Assembly: GCF_023375815.1 (NCBI RefSeq)
Contig: NZ_CP067412.1
Span: 6,324,001-6,388,000 of the forward strand
Direction of reading: 5' to 3'
Length of the DNA stretch: 64,000 nucleotides
Source of the DNA: Pseudomonas sp. HS6
GTDB taxonomy: Bacteria; Pseudomonadota; Gammaproteobacteria; Pseudomonadales; Pseudomonadaceae
The first letter of the stretch is position 1, and the number at the start of each line of letters is the position of its first letter. Shown in pieces: positions 27,854 through 37,475 of the stretch. Below the pieces are notes generated by a model. It was not told the origin of the DNA. It saw nothing but the letters and a program-made list of their open reading frames with translations, and ran no database searches. Both the position numbers and the translations under genes were made by a program.

Positions 27854-28639
27854 TTAGAAGTGCACCTTCACCAGCAGGCTGGCGGTGTTCTGATTGGTGT
27901 CGAGGTTGTGGCTGCTTTCGACCCCGTATTTGTTTTTCCAGTAGCTGTACTCGGTGCCGACATACAGCTGCTTCTGGCGCCAGCCGAGGGCTTTGCCCAG
28001 GTCGTATTTGATCTGCGGATTGATGTGCAGGTTGGCGTGATAGGTGCCGCGCGAGTTCTCGTCGTTGTCGACGACCCAGTCGAGGTAGCCATCGATCAGC
28101 ACGTCGGAATTACCCAGCGGAATGCTGTAGGACCAGCCCGGCGTGATCTGCCAGACACCATCGCCCGGGCGCGGGCCTTCGGTCTGGCGACGGAAGATGT
28201 TCAGGGTGACGTAGTTGAAGCCCGGCACTTTCAGGTCAAAACCGGGGCCGATCAGATAGGCCTCGCTCTCGCCTTCGCCGTATTCGTAAGTCATCGCCAG
28301 CAGCACGTCCTTGATCGGGCCGAATTCGAGCTTGCGATCGAAGATCTTGCCGAACGAGAAGCGCGGGGTGAATTCGCCGTAGAAGGTGTGCGGGCCTTTG
28401 TTGCGGTCTTCCTGGCCGTTGTAGAAGATCTTGTCGACGAACAGGAAGTTGTCGCCGTACTTCCACTTGTCGGCGTGCTCGAACGTCACCGTCTGCTGGA
28501 TCGACGGATTGATCGCGAAGTTCTTGCCGTACAGGTAGCTCAGGCTGTTGGTCTGCCACAGCAATAAATCGCCGGCCATGGCTTGTGATGCGGCCAGCAG
28601 GCCGCCGCTCAACAACACGTTGGTTTGAGTCCGGATCAT
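27854..28639 (-). CDS. Tsx/OmpK-family nucleoside-type outer-membrane channel (copy 2)
   Basis: A 261-residue paralogue of the preceding channel with signal peptide MIRTQTNVLLSGGLLAASQA and terminal ASLLVKVHF. Strand order and most barrel residues match copy 1; differences concentrate in putative loops (for example EDRNKGPHTF), suggesting different pore selectivity. ATG 28639 is chosen because of GGGAG eight bases upstream and the signal peptide; the open frame extends 20 codons further. Downstream of the NCS2 permease gene on the same strand. Confidence 0.9.
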   Translation of the reverse strand: MIRTQTNVLLSGGLLAASQAMAGDLLLWQTNSLSYLYGKNFAINPSIQQTVTFEHADKWKYGDNFLFVDKIFYNGQEDRNKGPHTFYGEFTPRFSFGKIFDRKLEFGPIKDVLLAMTYEYGEGESEAYLIGPGFDLKVPGFNYVTLNIFRRQTEGPRPGDGVWQITPGWSYSIPLGNSDVLIDGYLDWVVDNDENSRGTYHANLHINPQIKYDLGKALGWRQKQLYVGTEYSYWKNKYGVESSHNLDTNQNTASLLVKVHF

Positions 28640-28727
28640 CTGTTGCTCCCTCTTGTTTTTATTGTTTGAGGCGCAGGTTGTGGCCAGGGGGCTGGCCACG
28701 GGCAGGCCCCCTTTGCTGTCAGTCAGA

Positions 28728-30086
28728 TCAATGCGGGTGTGCGTGACAATCGTTGATGGCCGCGCGCTCGGCGCCGCCCAGGATGTTGAACAGAAGGTTC
28801 AGCGTCAGTGCGCTGAGGGTGGCCATGGCGATACCGCTGTGGGTGATCGGGCTCATCCACAACGGCAGGTGGGCGAAGAACTCCGGACGTACCACCGGGA
28901 TCAGGCCCATGCCGATGCTCACCGCCACCAGCAGTTGATTGCGACGGTCACCGATGTCGGCCTCTTGCAGGATCTTGATCCCGGTAGCTGCAACCATGCC
29001 GAACATCGCAATCGCCGCACCGCCAAGTACCGCCGGTGGAATCGACGCCACCAGAAACGCCGCTTTCGGCAGCAGGCTCAGGACGATCAGCAAGCCGCCG
29101 GCGACGATGGTCACCGAACGGCAGCGCACGCCGGTCATCTGCACCAGGCCAATGTTCTGAGCGAAGGAGGAGTGGGTGAAGGTGTTGAAGAAACCGGCAA
29201 CGAACGATGCGCCGGCATCACACAGCAGACCGCGACGTAGCATGCGCGGGCAGACTTCCTGACCGGTGATCTTGCCCAGCGCGAGGAACATTCCGGTGGA
29301 CTCGACAAAGATGATCACTACCACCAGACACATCGACAGGATCGGTGCCAGTTCGAACTTCGGCATGCCGAAATGCAGCGGAGTAACGAACTGAACCCAC
29401 GGCGCATTGGCCATGCCGCTCAGATCGACCATACCGATGGCGCCGCAGAGCACGTAGCCCAGGCACATGCCGATCAGCACGGAAATGTTGACCCAGAAAC
29501 CACGCATGAAACGGTGGATCAACAGAATGGTGCCCAACACCAACGCGGCGATGGCCAGATAAATCGGTGATCCGAATTGTGCAGCGCCTGCGCCGCCACC
29601 GGCCCAGTTCACGGCCACGGGGAACAGCGACAAACCGATCGAGGTGATGACCGTGCCGGTCACCAGAGGAGGGAAGAAGCGTACGACCTTGGACATGAAC
29701 GGCGCGATGATCATGCCGAAGAACCCGGCGGCGATGGTTGCGCCGAAGATCCCTTGCAGACCGATGCCGGGCATGCCGGCCATGGCGACCATGCTGCCGA
29801 CAGCGGCGAAACTGGCGCCCATCATCACCGGCATACGAATGCCCATCGGGCCGATCCCTAAGGATTGCACGATGGTGGCGATGCCGGCGACCAGCAGGTC
29901 GGCGTTGATCAGGAAGGCGATTTCTTCACGACTCAGGCCAGCGGCCTGTCCGATGATCAGCGGTACCGCGATGGCGCCGCCGTACATCAGCAGAACATGT
30001 TGCAAACCGACCAGGATCAGTTGCAAAAGGGGCAAACGCTGAATGGCGGGTGCGTCGGGGATGCGCGCTTTGGACAGCTCGGACAT
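28728..30086 (-). CDS. NCS2 nucleobase:cation symporter (urate/xanthine type)
   Basis: A 452-residue inner-membrane permease with 12-14 hydrophobic helices. The N-terminal LQHVLLMYGGAIAVPLIIG and the signature around ESTGMFLALGKITG are those of the uracil/xanthine permease family (UraA/XanP/UacT). The last residues are histidine-rich (CHAHPH). Placed between the Tsx-like porins and puuD, it most likely imports urate or xanthine for the catabolic enzymes. Confidence 0.92.
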   Translation of the reverse strand: MSELSKARIPDAPAIQRLPLLQLILVGLQHVLLMYGGAIAVPLIIGQAAGLSREEIAFLINADLLVAGIATIVQSLGIGPMGIRMPVMMGASFAAVGSMVAMAGMPGIGLQGIFGATIAAGFFGMIIAPFMSKVVRFFPPLVTGTVITSIGLSLFPVAVNWAGGGAGAAQFGSPIYLAIAALVLGTILLIHRFMRGFWVNISVLIGMCLGYVLCGAIGMVDLSGMANAPWVQFVTPLHFGMPKFELAPILSMCLVVVIIFVESTGMFLALGKITGQEVCPRMLRRGLLCDAGASFVAGFFNTFTHSSFAQNIGLVQMTGVRCRSVTIVAGGLLIVLSLLPKAAFLVASIPPAVLGGAAIAMFGMVAATGIKILQEADIGDRRNQLLVAVSIGMGLIPVVRPEFFAHLPLWMSPITHSGIAMATLSALTLNLLFNILGGAERAAINDCHAHPH

Positions 30087-30179
30087 GCAACACCTCGGAT
30101 CTTTTTTATTCTTGTGATTGAACAGCTGCCGGGTGGCTCACAGCTGTCCTTTTGCATCAGGTAAACCGCGTTGCGGCTA

Positions 30180-30244
30180 ATCGCAGGCAAGCCAGCTCCC
30201 ACAGGATTGTGTGAATCCCTGTGTGAGCGGGCTTGCCCGCGATG
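30180..30244. repeat. REPIN: two inverted REP elements
   Basis: ATCGCAGGCAAGCCAGCTCC and GAGCGGGCTTGCCCGCGATG flank a short spacer between the NCS2 permease and puuD genes. Confidence 0.85.
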
Positions 30245-30254
30245 CTTTTATTGC

Positions 30255-31568
30255 TTAATTGGTCTGGGCTCCCTGGGCGATCCATGCACCGATCAGGTCA
30301 CGTTCCTGCTGGGTCATCTGTGTGATGTTGCCCAGTGGCATGATCTGCGTGGTGATGGCTTGCGCCTGGATCCGTGCCGCGTTCTGGCGGATCTGCTCTG
30401 GGGTGTCGAACATCACACCGGCAGGTGCAGCGCTGAACAGCGGGCTGGTCGGTTTGGCCGAGTGGCAGACCGCGCAGCGTTCCTGGATCACGTTGTGCAC
30501 CTTGTCGAAACCCGGGCCGGCGTTGGACGCCTGAGCCGGAGCCGCGGCCGGTGCAGCAGGTGCGGCCGGTTGTGTAGCTTCAGCCGGTTTCGCGCCACCA
30601 CCCAACGCCGTTTCCGGCAGCGGCTGGTACTCGATTTTTGCTGGAGCCTTGGCCACTTCCGGCGCGGTCGGCATCGGCGCAGGGCCGGTGACGTAAGCCA
30701 GGGTGATCATGCCCACCGCTGCCACTGGCAGGGTCCAGGCAAACTTGTGGCTGTCGTGACGGGTGTTGAAGTAGTGACGCACCAACACCGCCAACACTGC
30801 AATCCCGGCCAGGATCAGCCAGTTGTACTGGCTGCCGTAAGTGCTCGGGAAGTGGTTGCTGATCATGATGAACAGCACCGGCAGGGTGAAGTAGTTGTTG
30901 TGACGCGAACGCAGCAGGCCTTTGGCCGGCAGCGCCGGATCCGGCGTGCGGTTCGCGGCAATCGCGGCCACCAGTGCGCGTTGCGCCGGCATGATGATGC
31001 GGAACACGTTGCCGACCATGATGGTGCCGATGATCGCGCCGACGTGCAGGTACGCACCACGACCGCTGAACACCTTGCTGAAGCCATACGCGGCGCCGAT
31101 GATCAGCACGAAAAGGATGCCACCGAGCAGGGCAGGGCGTTTGCCCAGGGCCGAGTCGCACAGGAAGGAGTAGATGAACCAGCCGAGGAACAGCGAGCCG
31201 ATACCGATAGCTACGCCTTCTGGACCGCTCAGAGTACTGCCGGGAGCCAGCAGGTAGAGCGTCGGATTGGAGTAGAACACCACGCACAGCAGCGCGATCC
31301 CCGACATCCAGGTGAAGTAGGCTTCCCATTTGAACCAGTGCAGGTTCTCCGGCATCGACGGAGGGGCCAGTTTGTATTTTTCCAGGTGATAGATACCGCC
31401 GCCGTGGATCGCCCACAGATCACCGGCCAGACCGGTTTTCGGGTTGACGCGGTTGAGGTTGTTCTCCAGCCAGACGAAGTAGAACGACGCGCCGATCCAG
31501 GCCACGCCAGTGATCATGTGAACCCAGCGCACGCTCAGGTTCAGCCATTCCAACAGATGTGCTTCCAC
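30255..31568 (-). CDS. puuD: Urate hydroxylase PuuD, membrane-bound with cytochrome c domain
   Basis: A 437-residue protein that oxidises urate to 5-hydroxyisourate, replacing soluble uricase. Eight membrane helices (starting MEAHLLEWLNLSVRWVHMIT and TGVAWIGASFYFVWLENNLN) are followed by an Ala/Pro-rich linker and a C-terminal cytochrome c domain with heme motif CAVCH and distal Met in QIMPLGNI. The heme domain should face the periplasm and pass electrons to the respiratory chain. First enzyme of the urate route completed by uraH, uraD, puuE, alc and allA here. Confidence 0.95.
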   Translation of the reverse strand: MEAHLLEWLNLSVRWVHMITGVAWIGASFYFVWLENNLNRVNPKTGLAGDLWAIHGGGIYHLEKYKLAPPSMPENLHWFKWEAYFTWMSGIALLCVVFYSNPTLYLLAPGSTLSGPEGVAIGIGSLFLGWFIYSFLCDSALGKRPALLGGILFVLIIGAAYGFSKVFSGRGAYLHVGAIIGTIMVGNVFRIIMPAQRALVAAIAANRTPDPALPAKGLLRSRHNNYFTLPVLFIMISNHFPSTYGSQYNWLILAGIAVLAVLVRHYFNTRHDSHKFAWTLPVAAVGMITLAYVTGPAPMPTAPEVAKAPAKIEYQPLPETALGGGAKPAEATQPAAPAAPAAAPAQASNAGPGFDKVHNVIQERCAVCHSAKPTSPLFSAAPAGVMFDTPEQIRQNAARIQAQAITTQIMPLGNITQMTQQERDLIGAWIAQGAQTN

Positions 31569-31619
31569 AGTCTTTACCTCTCGCCTGTCACTCTTGTTGT
31601 CGAGTGATCAGACCTTCTC

Positions 31620-32123
31620 TTATTGGTGGGGGGCGAGGATCAAACGCTCATCCTCTTTGAAAAAATGCTCATCGCAGTTATTGCCTGTGCCACTGCGATC
31701 AACCACCAGGAAGTCATCCCGCTTTTCGATCGTCAGCACCGGGTGGTGCCAGACGCCGCGATGGTAATTGATGCCCTGCCTGCCGTTGGTGACGAAGGCG
31801 CGGACCAAGCCTGATACAGGTTCATCGCCAAGTGGCGCGACCACGATCAGAAAGGGGTTGCCGAGCAGCGGAATGAAAGCCTGGCTGCCCAGCGGATGGC
31901 GTTCCAGCATGCTGACGGTCAGCGGCATGTCCTGCGCGTCGGCGCGGAAGATGCTGATGATCGCGTTGTCCTCAGGCGTCGCGGTTTCGACCGTCGCCAG
32001 TTTGTGGAAGCGCATGGTCGAACCGTTGTTGATCATGAAGTGATCGCTGCCGTCGGTTTCGATCACGTCACCGAAAGGGGCGAAGGCTTCTTTGGTCAGC
32101 GGTTCAATCGTCAGTGTGCGCAT
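31620..32123 (-). CDS. allA: Ureidoglycolate lyase
   Basis: A 167-residue cupin-fold enzyme that splits ureidoglycolate into glyoxylate and urea, the last step of allantoin breakdown. MRTLTIEPLTKEAFAPFGDV at the start and GINYHRGVWHHPVL near the end are family landmarks, the latter holding the active-site histidines. ATG 32123 is chosen over an earlier in-frame ATG because it gives the canonical N-terminus. Lies 51 bases after puuD's upstream end, same strand. Confidence 0.94.
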   Translation of the reverse strand: MRTLTIEPLTKEAFAPFGDVIETDGSDHFMINNGSTMRFHKLATVETATPEDNAIISIFRADAQDMPLTVSMLERHPLGSQAFIPLLGNPFLIVVAPLGDEPVSGLVRAFVTNGRQGINYHRGVWHHPVLTIEKRDDFLVVDRSGTGNNCDEHFFKEDERLILAPHQ

Positions 32124-32185
32124 GCTGTTCTTCTTATCCAAAATTCTGTGTTGTTAGAACTATCGCCATCGTCGGAACGCCGCCC

Positions 32186-32253
32186 GGGGCAAGCCCGCTC
32201 CCACAGTGGACTGTGGCGTTCACAAAACCTGTGGGAGCTGGCTTGCCAGCGAT
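32186..32253. repeat. REPIN: two inverted REP elements
   Basis: GGGGCAAGCCCGCTCCCACA and CTGTGGGAGCTGGCTTGCCA face each other between allA and alc. Confidence 0.85.
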
Positions 32254-32264
32254 TGGGTCCAACC

Positions 32265-33260
32265 TTATTTAGCGACCTTGCCCAATACGCGCAGGCGGCT
32301 CACACCACCATCCGGGAACACGTTCAGACGGATGTGGGTGATCGGGCCCAGTGCCTTGATCTGCTCGACGAAGGTGTGTTCGGCGTGCATTTCCAGCTTC
32401 TGGCTTGGCAGCAGATCGCGCCAGAACAGCGACTGGGTTTCGATCTGGCTGTCGGTACCGCCCTTGACGAACGCGCCCTGGATCGAGCAGGTGTCCGGGT
32501 AGTTGCCCTTGAAGTGCAGGGTGTCGACGATGATTTTTTCGATCTCGCCCGGGTGGCCCAGTGCGACGATGACCCAGTCATTGCCTGGCGTGCGACGACG
32601 TGCGGTTTCCCAGCCATCGCCCATGTTGATGCCACGGCCCGGGTTGAGGATGTTGCTCATGCGGCCGAAGTGTTCGTCGGAGCAGGCGAGGGCGCGGCCA
32701 CCGTTGAGGGCTGCAGCCAGGTCGACTTGCTCGTTGTCGCCGACAGCCGACCAGTCGCGATGCGGAACACCATACACGCGCAGACGTGCAACACCGCCGT
32801 CCGGGTAGATGTTGAAGCGCAGGTGGCTGAACGCCTTGTCGTTGCTGATTTCGTGGTAGTGGTGGCTGTTGCCTTGCAGCTCGACGGCCGACAGCACTTC
32901 AGTCCACTGGGTGTTTTCGTCCGGCTCGCCCGACGCCAGGAAGCACGCTTCCAGGGAGGCCGATGGCGGGAAGTTGCCGGTGAAGAATGAAGTGTCGATG
33001 TCCACGCCTTTGATCGAACCCGGTACGCCCAGACGGATCACCGCGCTGTCGTAGCCTTCGAAGCGCTTGCGGCGCGATTCCCAGCCGTCCATCCACTTGC
33101 CGTTGTCATCGAACACGCCCTCCTTCCACACGGCCGGGGTCGGCTGAAACAGACGATTGGCGTCTGCGAACCAGTCATCGGTGACCGAGATGATTTTGGT
33201 GCCCAGACGGGCATCGGCCAGGTTGACGAACTTCTCGAAAGGTACGGCGTAAGCTTTCAT
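32265..33260 (-). CDS. alc: Allantoicase
   Basis: A 331-residue enzyme that hydrolyses allantoate to ureidoglycolate and urea. It consists of two homologous jelly-roll halves, visible as the repeated pattern [19 protein letters not shown] (first half) and [19 protein letters not shown] (second half). Starts [20 protein letters not shown]. Usual family length. Part of the urate cluster, between allA and uraD. Confidence 0.96.
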   Translation of the reverse strand: MKAYAVPFEKFVNLADARLGTKIISVTDDWFADANRLFQPTPAVWKEGVFDDNGKWMDGWESRRKRFEGYDSAVIRLGVPGSIKGVDIDTSFFTGNFPPSASLEACFLASGEPDENTQWTEVLSAVELQGNSHHYHEISNDKAFSHLRFNIYPDGGVARLRVYGVPHRDWSAVGDNEQVDLAAALNGGRALACSDEHFGRMSNILNPGRGINMGDGWETARRRTPGNDWVIVALGHPGEIEKIIVDTLHFKGNYPDTCSIQGAFVKGGTDSQIETQSLFWRDLLPSQKLEMHAEHTFVEQIKALGPITHIRLNVFPDGGVSRLRVLGKVAK

Positions 33261-33347
33261 TCTTCTTGTCTGCCTTTAAATAAGTGGCTTGGGATGCTTG
33301 CGAGGCCCTGGGCGTTCTCCGCGTTTGACACGCTCGGGCCATGCTCG

Positions 33348-33863
33348 CTAAAGAGTCAGTAAACGGAACAGGGCAATCTTGTTGATCTCCGCCAGCGCGC
33401 ATTTGAACTCGGTGTTGACCGGGTTGTGAATGCGCGTTTCGAACGCCGCGAGGATCTGATGCCGGTTGCTGCCTTTTACCGCCATGATGAAGGGAAACTT
33501 GAACTTGGCTTTGTAGGCGTCGTTCAGCTCGGTGAAGCGAGAAAACTCTTCGGCCGTGCATTGGTGAATACCGGCGCCAGCCTGTTCATTGGTGCTGGCT
33601 TCGGTCAGTTGGCCCTGGACGGCGGCTTTGCCGGCCAGGTCCGGGTGAGCGTTGATCAATGCCAGTTGACTGGCGTGATCGGCGCTCAACAGGATGTCGC
33701 TCATGCGCTGGTGCAGGGTTTCGATCTGGTCGATCGACGCGTCCTGGCCCAGGTCGAAGGCCTTCTCGGCCACCCATGGCGAATGTTCGTAGATGTCGGC
33801 GAAGGCTTTGACGAAGGCGTCGCGGCTCAGGGTCGACGGTTTCAGGGTTTGAAAGGTGCTCAT
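33348..33863 (-). CDS. uraD: OHCU decarboxylase
   Basis: A 171-residue helical enzyme that decarboxylates 2-oxo-4-hydroxy-4-carboxy-5-ureidoimidazoline to S-allantoin. The SPWVAEKA and NAHPDLAGKAA segments (catalytic His) and the FKFPFIMAVKG motif are all present. ATG 33863 overlaps the puuE stop as ATGA, so translation is coupled; the longer in-frame extension lies inside puuE. Confidence 0.95.
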   Translation of the reverse strand: MSTFQTLKPSTLSRDAFVKAFADIYEHSPWVAEKAFDLGQDASIDQIETLHQRMSDILLSADHASQLALINAHPDLAGKAAVQGQLTEASTNEQAGAGIHQCTAEEFSRFTELNDAYKAKFKFPFIMAVKGSNRHQILAAFETRIHNPVNTEFKCALAEINKIALFRLLTL

Positions 33864-34786
33864 CTGGCAGCCCCTTGGTACGGGTGGGTTTCGTGCCAGT
33901 GACGAGCGATGTCGACGCGACGGCTGAACCACACCTGTTCATGACTTTTGGCGTATTCGATGAAGCGCTTGAGCGAAGCCAGACGACCCGGGCGGCCGAT
34001 CAGGCGGCAGTGCAGGCCGATCGACAGCATTTTCGGCGCTTCAGCACCTTCGGCGTAGAGCACGTCGAACGCATCTTTCAGGTATTCGAAGAAATCGTCG
34101 CCCTTGTTGAAACCCTGGACCTGGGTGAAGCGCATGTCGTTGGTGTCCAGGGTGTACGGGATCACCAGGTGCGGCTTGCCGGTCGGGTTGTTCGGTTCCC
34201 AGTAGGGCAGGTCGTCGTCGTAGGTGTCGCAGTCATAGAGGAAACCGCCTTCTTCCATCACCAGCTTACGGGTGTGCGGGCCGGTGCGACCGGTGTACCA
34301 GCCCAGCGGGCGCTCGCCGGTGAGTTCGGTGAGGATGCGGATCGCTTCGAGCATGTGCTCGCGCTCCTGCGCTTCGTCCATGTACTGGTAGTCGATCCAG
34401 CGGTAGCCGTGGCTGCAGATCTCATGGCCGGCCTCGACCATCGCGCGGATCACGTCCGGATGACGTTGGGCGGCCATGGCCACGGCGAAGATGGTCAGCG
34501 GAATGTCGAATTCCTTGAACAGTTTCAGGATCCGCCAGACGCCGGCACGGCTGCCATACTCGTAAAGCGATTCCATGCTCATGTTGCGCGCGCCTTGCAG
34601 AGGCTGCGCCGCGACCATTTCCGAGAGGAAGGCTTCCGATTCTTTGTCGCCGTGCAGGATGTTGCGCTCGCCGCCTTCTTCGTAATTGAGCACGAAGGAC
34701 AGGGCGATCCGGGCATTGCCCGGCCAGTGTGGGTGAGGAGGGTTACTGCCGTAACCGATCAGGTCGCGTGGGTAGTCAGCGCTCAC
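33860..34786 (-). CDS. puuE: Allantoinase PuuE (polysaccharide-deacetylase type)
   Basis: A 308-residue metal-independent allantoinase of the NodB/polysaccharide deacetylase fold, converting allantoin to allantoate. Landmarks: SFVLNYEEGGERNILHGD, the SHGYRWIDYQ motif and GWYTGRTGPHTRKL. The start is taken as GTG 34786 (VSADYPRDLIGYG) with GGAAG six bases upstream; the ATG-based frame extends another 45 codons through the promoter and operator and is not credible. First gene of the minus-strand puuE-uraD-alc-allA-puuD series. Confidence 0.94.
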   Translation of the reverse strand: MSADYPRDLIGYGSNPPHPHWPGNARIALSFVLNYEEGGERNILHGDKESEAFLSEMVAAQPLQGARNMSMESLYEYGSRAGVWRILKLFKEFDIPLTIFAVAMAAQRHPDVIRAMVEAGHEICSHGYRWIDYQYMDEAQEREHMLEAIRILTELTGERPLGWYTGRTGPHTRKLVMEEGGFLYDCDTYDDDLPYWEPNNPTGKPHLVIPYTLDTNDMRFTQVQGFNKGDDFFEYLKDAFDVLYAEGAEAPKMLSIGLHCRLIGRPGRLASLKRFIEYAKSHEQVWFSRRVDIARHWHETHPYQGAAR

Positions 34787-34859
34787 TGCAGTCTTCCTTC
34801 TTATTCGTTGACAGGTTGTGTAACGGCCTGCACAGGCTGGCGTCACAGCGATGGGCTGA

Positions 34860-34869
34860 TTGTATACAA
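34860..34869. promoter_or_regulatory. Palindromic operator TTGTATACAA upstream of puuE
   Basis: A perfect ten-base palindrome 74 bases before the puuE start codon. The form is that of FCD-type GntR operators. The same palindrome, extended to twelve bases, precedes the AzgA-type permease gene at 39675. Confidence 0.6.
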
Positions 34870-35064
34870 CTTTATTCTCAATTTGTAAGCCTGAATTTTC
34901 GCATTTTTCACCGGCTGTCATCTTTTACTGTTAATGGCGTGAGCCTGCAAGAAACCTGCCTGACCAGTCAGCTAATGGACTGGGGGTTCAATGAATGCAT
35001 GGTGCAAGGGCAGATCATCGGGAAATCTGGGGATGGCGGGGGTAGAAGGAAAAATGTCGTTTTT

Positions 35065-35076
35065 ATTGTGTACAAT
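35065..35076. promoter_or_regulatory. Second operator-like site ATTGTGTACAAT upstream of uraH
   Basis: Five-base arms ATTGT/ACAAT around GT; one base from the consensus of the puuE-side palindrome. It lies about 130 bases before uraH in the 420-base divergent region (34787-35206), which is AT-rich and otherwise without features. Confidence 0.5.
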
Positions 35077-35206
35077 TTTTTTGAAAAGTGTCTTAATCAA
35101 TCGCTCGCCGCAGCTTTTCGTGCTCCGAAACGGTGCGGTCTCCTTTTCAACTGACTTCGGGAGGCGCGAAGTCTGACTGCTCCTCGCAGGCAGGCGCGCA
35201 GAATCA

Positions 35207-35560
35207 ATGGGACGTTTGACAACACACGTTTTGGACGCTGCACACGGTTGCCCGGGCAGCTCGATCAAGGTCGAGCTTTACCGCGTTGAAGGTTCGCACC
35301 TGGAATTGGTCGCCAGTGCGCTTACCAACAGCGATGGCCGGGTCGATGCGCCGCTGCTGCAAGGCGATGACTACCGTACCGGTGTCTATCAGGTTCAGTT
35401 CCACGCCGGCGATTACTACCGCGCCCGTGGCGTCCAGTTGCCGGAGCCGGCATTCCTGGACGTGGTGGTGCTGCGGTTCGGCATCTCCGCCGAACAGGAT
35501 CACTACCACGTACCGTTGCTGATCTCGCCTTACAGCTATTCCACGTATCGGGGCAGCTGA
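35207..35560 (+). CDS. uraH: 5-hydroxyisourate hydrolase (transthyretin-like)
   Basis: A 117-residue transthyretin-related protein that hydrolyses 5-hydroxyisourate to OHCU, the step between PuuD and UraD. It has the family N-terminal LTTHVLDAAHGCPG with the catalytic His, HYHVPLLISPYSYSTYRGS at the end with the invariant YRGS tetrapeptide, and full length. No signal peptide. Transcribed away from puuE. Confidence 0.96.
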   Translation: MGRLTTHVLDAAHGCPGSSIKVELYRVEGSHLELVASALTNSDGRVDAPLLQGDDYRTGVYQVQFHAGDYYRARGVQLPEPAFLDVVVLRFGISAEQDHYHVPLLISPYSYSTYRGS

Positions 35561-35618
35561 CCCCCAAGCAGCTGCCTCCACCGGGAAGCGACTGCGCATA
35601 TAGCTTCTTTGGTCTTTC

Positions 35619-35644
35619 GCCCGCTCACACTGCGGGCTTTTTTT
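35619..35644 (+). terminator. Terminator of uraH
   Basis: GCCCGC, a seven-base loop and GCGGGC are followed by seven T residues, about 60 bases past the uraH stop. Confidence 0.85.
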
Positions 35645-35664
35645 ATCCTCTCGCCCGCAAAGCC

Positions 35665-37290
35665 TCAAAGCCTGGCGTAATCATCCCGGATGATGAAAAA
35701 CGTATCCGGATGAGGCGCGAACGTTTGCACGCCCCCTCTGAGCCAGACCACTTTGTTCACCGCATGAGCCGCTTCTACGGCTTGGGCAGCATCCGGTCCG
35801 ACCTGATCTATCAGCCTGATATTCGAGGTGTTCGGATCCTGATTCAAAGGCTGATGAATCTGGCGGCCCTTGACGCGGTGCAGGCTTAGAAAAAAAACCA
35901 AGTCATGCCCTGTCCGCTTGAACACGACAGCCGCAAAGCTTTGTGCAGCGCTGGGTTCAAACACGCTGTAACCGTTGCGCGTCAGGAGCCCCGCTGCGAA
36001 GCGCTTTATATCGCCCGCCGATTGGCTCGGCATGAAGTAGCTCCATTCCTGCCGAAATCGGACCGGGTCGAAATCCAGACGACGCAGGCCGTTTCTCACG
36101 TTGGCAACGGGCAGCTCGATCTTCTGGTTGCCTTCAGTTATGGATCGCGGCAGTGACTCAAGCATCAGCAGCGGATCGACCAACTCCGAACGGGGGTTGA
36201 TGGTGCCGGTTTTCCAGTCATTGAACGCTTGACGCAACAGGGTCAGACCGGTGCCGGTCGCCAGCTCGGAGCCATTGGCGAGAATGAATTGCCGTTTGGC
36301 GACATTGTGCAGGGTGATGTCCGACAACTCGGGAAAGTAGCTGGCGACGGTGTCTTTCATCGGTCTCTGGAACGGCAAGGTCGGATCGATTTCCCACTGA
36401 TGGGCGGGAGGAATGCGAATGGCGCCGCGAGGTTGCTGCAGAAAGTCTGTGCGCAACGTCCGATCCAGAGTGGCGTAGTCGTAGATCAGGTGGTACGGAT
36501 GCTTGATGTAGACAATCGGATCATTGGGTGCCGGGCCGCGGGGCAGGGTCCGGTATCGGGATCCATTGATATTGATGTCGTCAGGTGAGTCCTGTTGGCC
36601 GATGATGCCCCATGTCTTCCAGGGGTCAATCAGCGCATCCAGTTCAGTGTCGGCAATCGCGCGGTTCACGCCGGAAGTTTCACCGGGCTGCTGTTCATCA
36701 CCCGCAATACGAGGTCGTTTGGGCGGTATAACGTTCGCGTTGTCACCAGGTGCGGGGACGCGGGTGACGAACAGTTGTGAAGCGTCAGTGCCCAATGGAC
36801 TGTCCGAGGCTAGCGGGCGCCATTGCACGGTGCCCGCGACCTGCTCGAGTCGGGGGCCGGATGCCCAGAGTTCGTTCGACATTCGGGCTCTGATATTGCT
36901 TTGTAAATCCGTGCCGAGCAAAACCGTTCCGCCATCGATCAGATCGACATAGGTATGCGGCCCGGCGGTGCGAAATCCTGTCAGCAAGTCGGGCTGGGGC
37001 AATCTGTCCACCAGTCGGGGCGCCAGGAAGTAACCGGCAATCGGGCGATCATTTGCGACGCGAGCGATGTGGGTGCCGGTGGGTAGATCGGCGATCTGAA
37101 AGGTCGTTGGCGAGGAGCCGGACGGCAGGTTGCCGCGTACGGTGAGCAGGTTGGCGGTCTGGTCAAGGTGCGGATGTTCGATGTGAAACGGTTGCCGGGC
37201 GGATATTTCAGGCGTCGTGTCACGGATAACCGGGGTGCCTTGATCTGGCGGCAGCGGTGTTTTCGGGCGGATCGGTTTTTTCGGGCTCAT
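35665..37290 (-). CDS. Hypothetical protein, possibly effector/toxin-related, 541 aa
   Basis: A soluble protein with a Pro/Lys-rich N-terminus (MSPKKPIRPKTPLPPDQGTP), no signal peptide and no membrane segment. I do not recognise a named domain. Segments such as LPTGTHIARVANDRPIAGYF and TGFRTAGPHTYVDLIDGGTV have the flavour of modules in large Pseudomonas proteins with dermonecrotic-toxin-like regions, but this is an impression only. The final third contains FVSLHR-like hydrophobic strands (HDLVFFLSLHRVKGRQIHQP). It is isolated between the urate genes and a LysE gene. No secretion genes are nearby. Confidence 0.6.
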   Translation of the reverse strand: MSPKKPIRPKTPLPPDQGTPVIRDTTPEISARQPFHIEHPHLDQTANLLTVRGNLPSGSSPTTFQIADLPTGTHIARVANDRPIAGYFLAPRLVDRLPQPDLLTGFRTAGPHTYVDLIDGGTVLLGTDLQSNIRARMSNELWASGPRLEQVAGTVQWRPLASDSPLGTDASQLFVTRVPAPGDNANVIPPKRPRIAGDEQQPGETSGVNRAIADTELDALIDPWKTWGIIGQQDSPDDININGSRYRTLPRGPAPNDPIVYIKHPYHLIYDYATLDRTLRTDFLQQPRGAIRIPPAHQWEIDPTLPFQRPMKDTVASYFPELSDITLHNVAKRQFILANGSELATGTGLTLLRQAFNDWKTGTINPRSELVDPLLMLESLPRSITEGNQKIELPVANVRNGLRRLDFDPVRFRQEWSYFMPSQSAGDIKRFAAGLLTRNGYSVFEPSAAQSFAAVVFKRTGHDLVFFLSLHRVKGRQIHQPLNQDPNTSNIRLIDQVGPDAAQAVEAAHAVNKVVWLRGGVQTFAPHPDTFFIIRDDYARL

Positions 37291-37475
37291 TGATCGTTTG
37301 GCTCACAGGGTCCAGATAGCGGAGCGCTCAATGATGGTCAAGCCGGCACTTTACCGTGCGGTACATATGTCTATCAGTTGGGGCAGTTGATGCCGGGTGT
37401 TTCCCTCGGGGGAGTGGGGCGGTGGTGAAAATCGCCGCCACTTCGATCAGAAACGGCGGCCATGCACATCGGAAA

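Noticed and set aside
34787..34921. ATG-started extension of puuE
   Set aside because: It runs through the promoter and the operator palindrome; the GTG at 34786 has a good ribosome site and the normal N-terminus.
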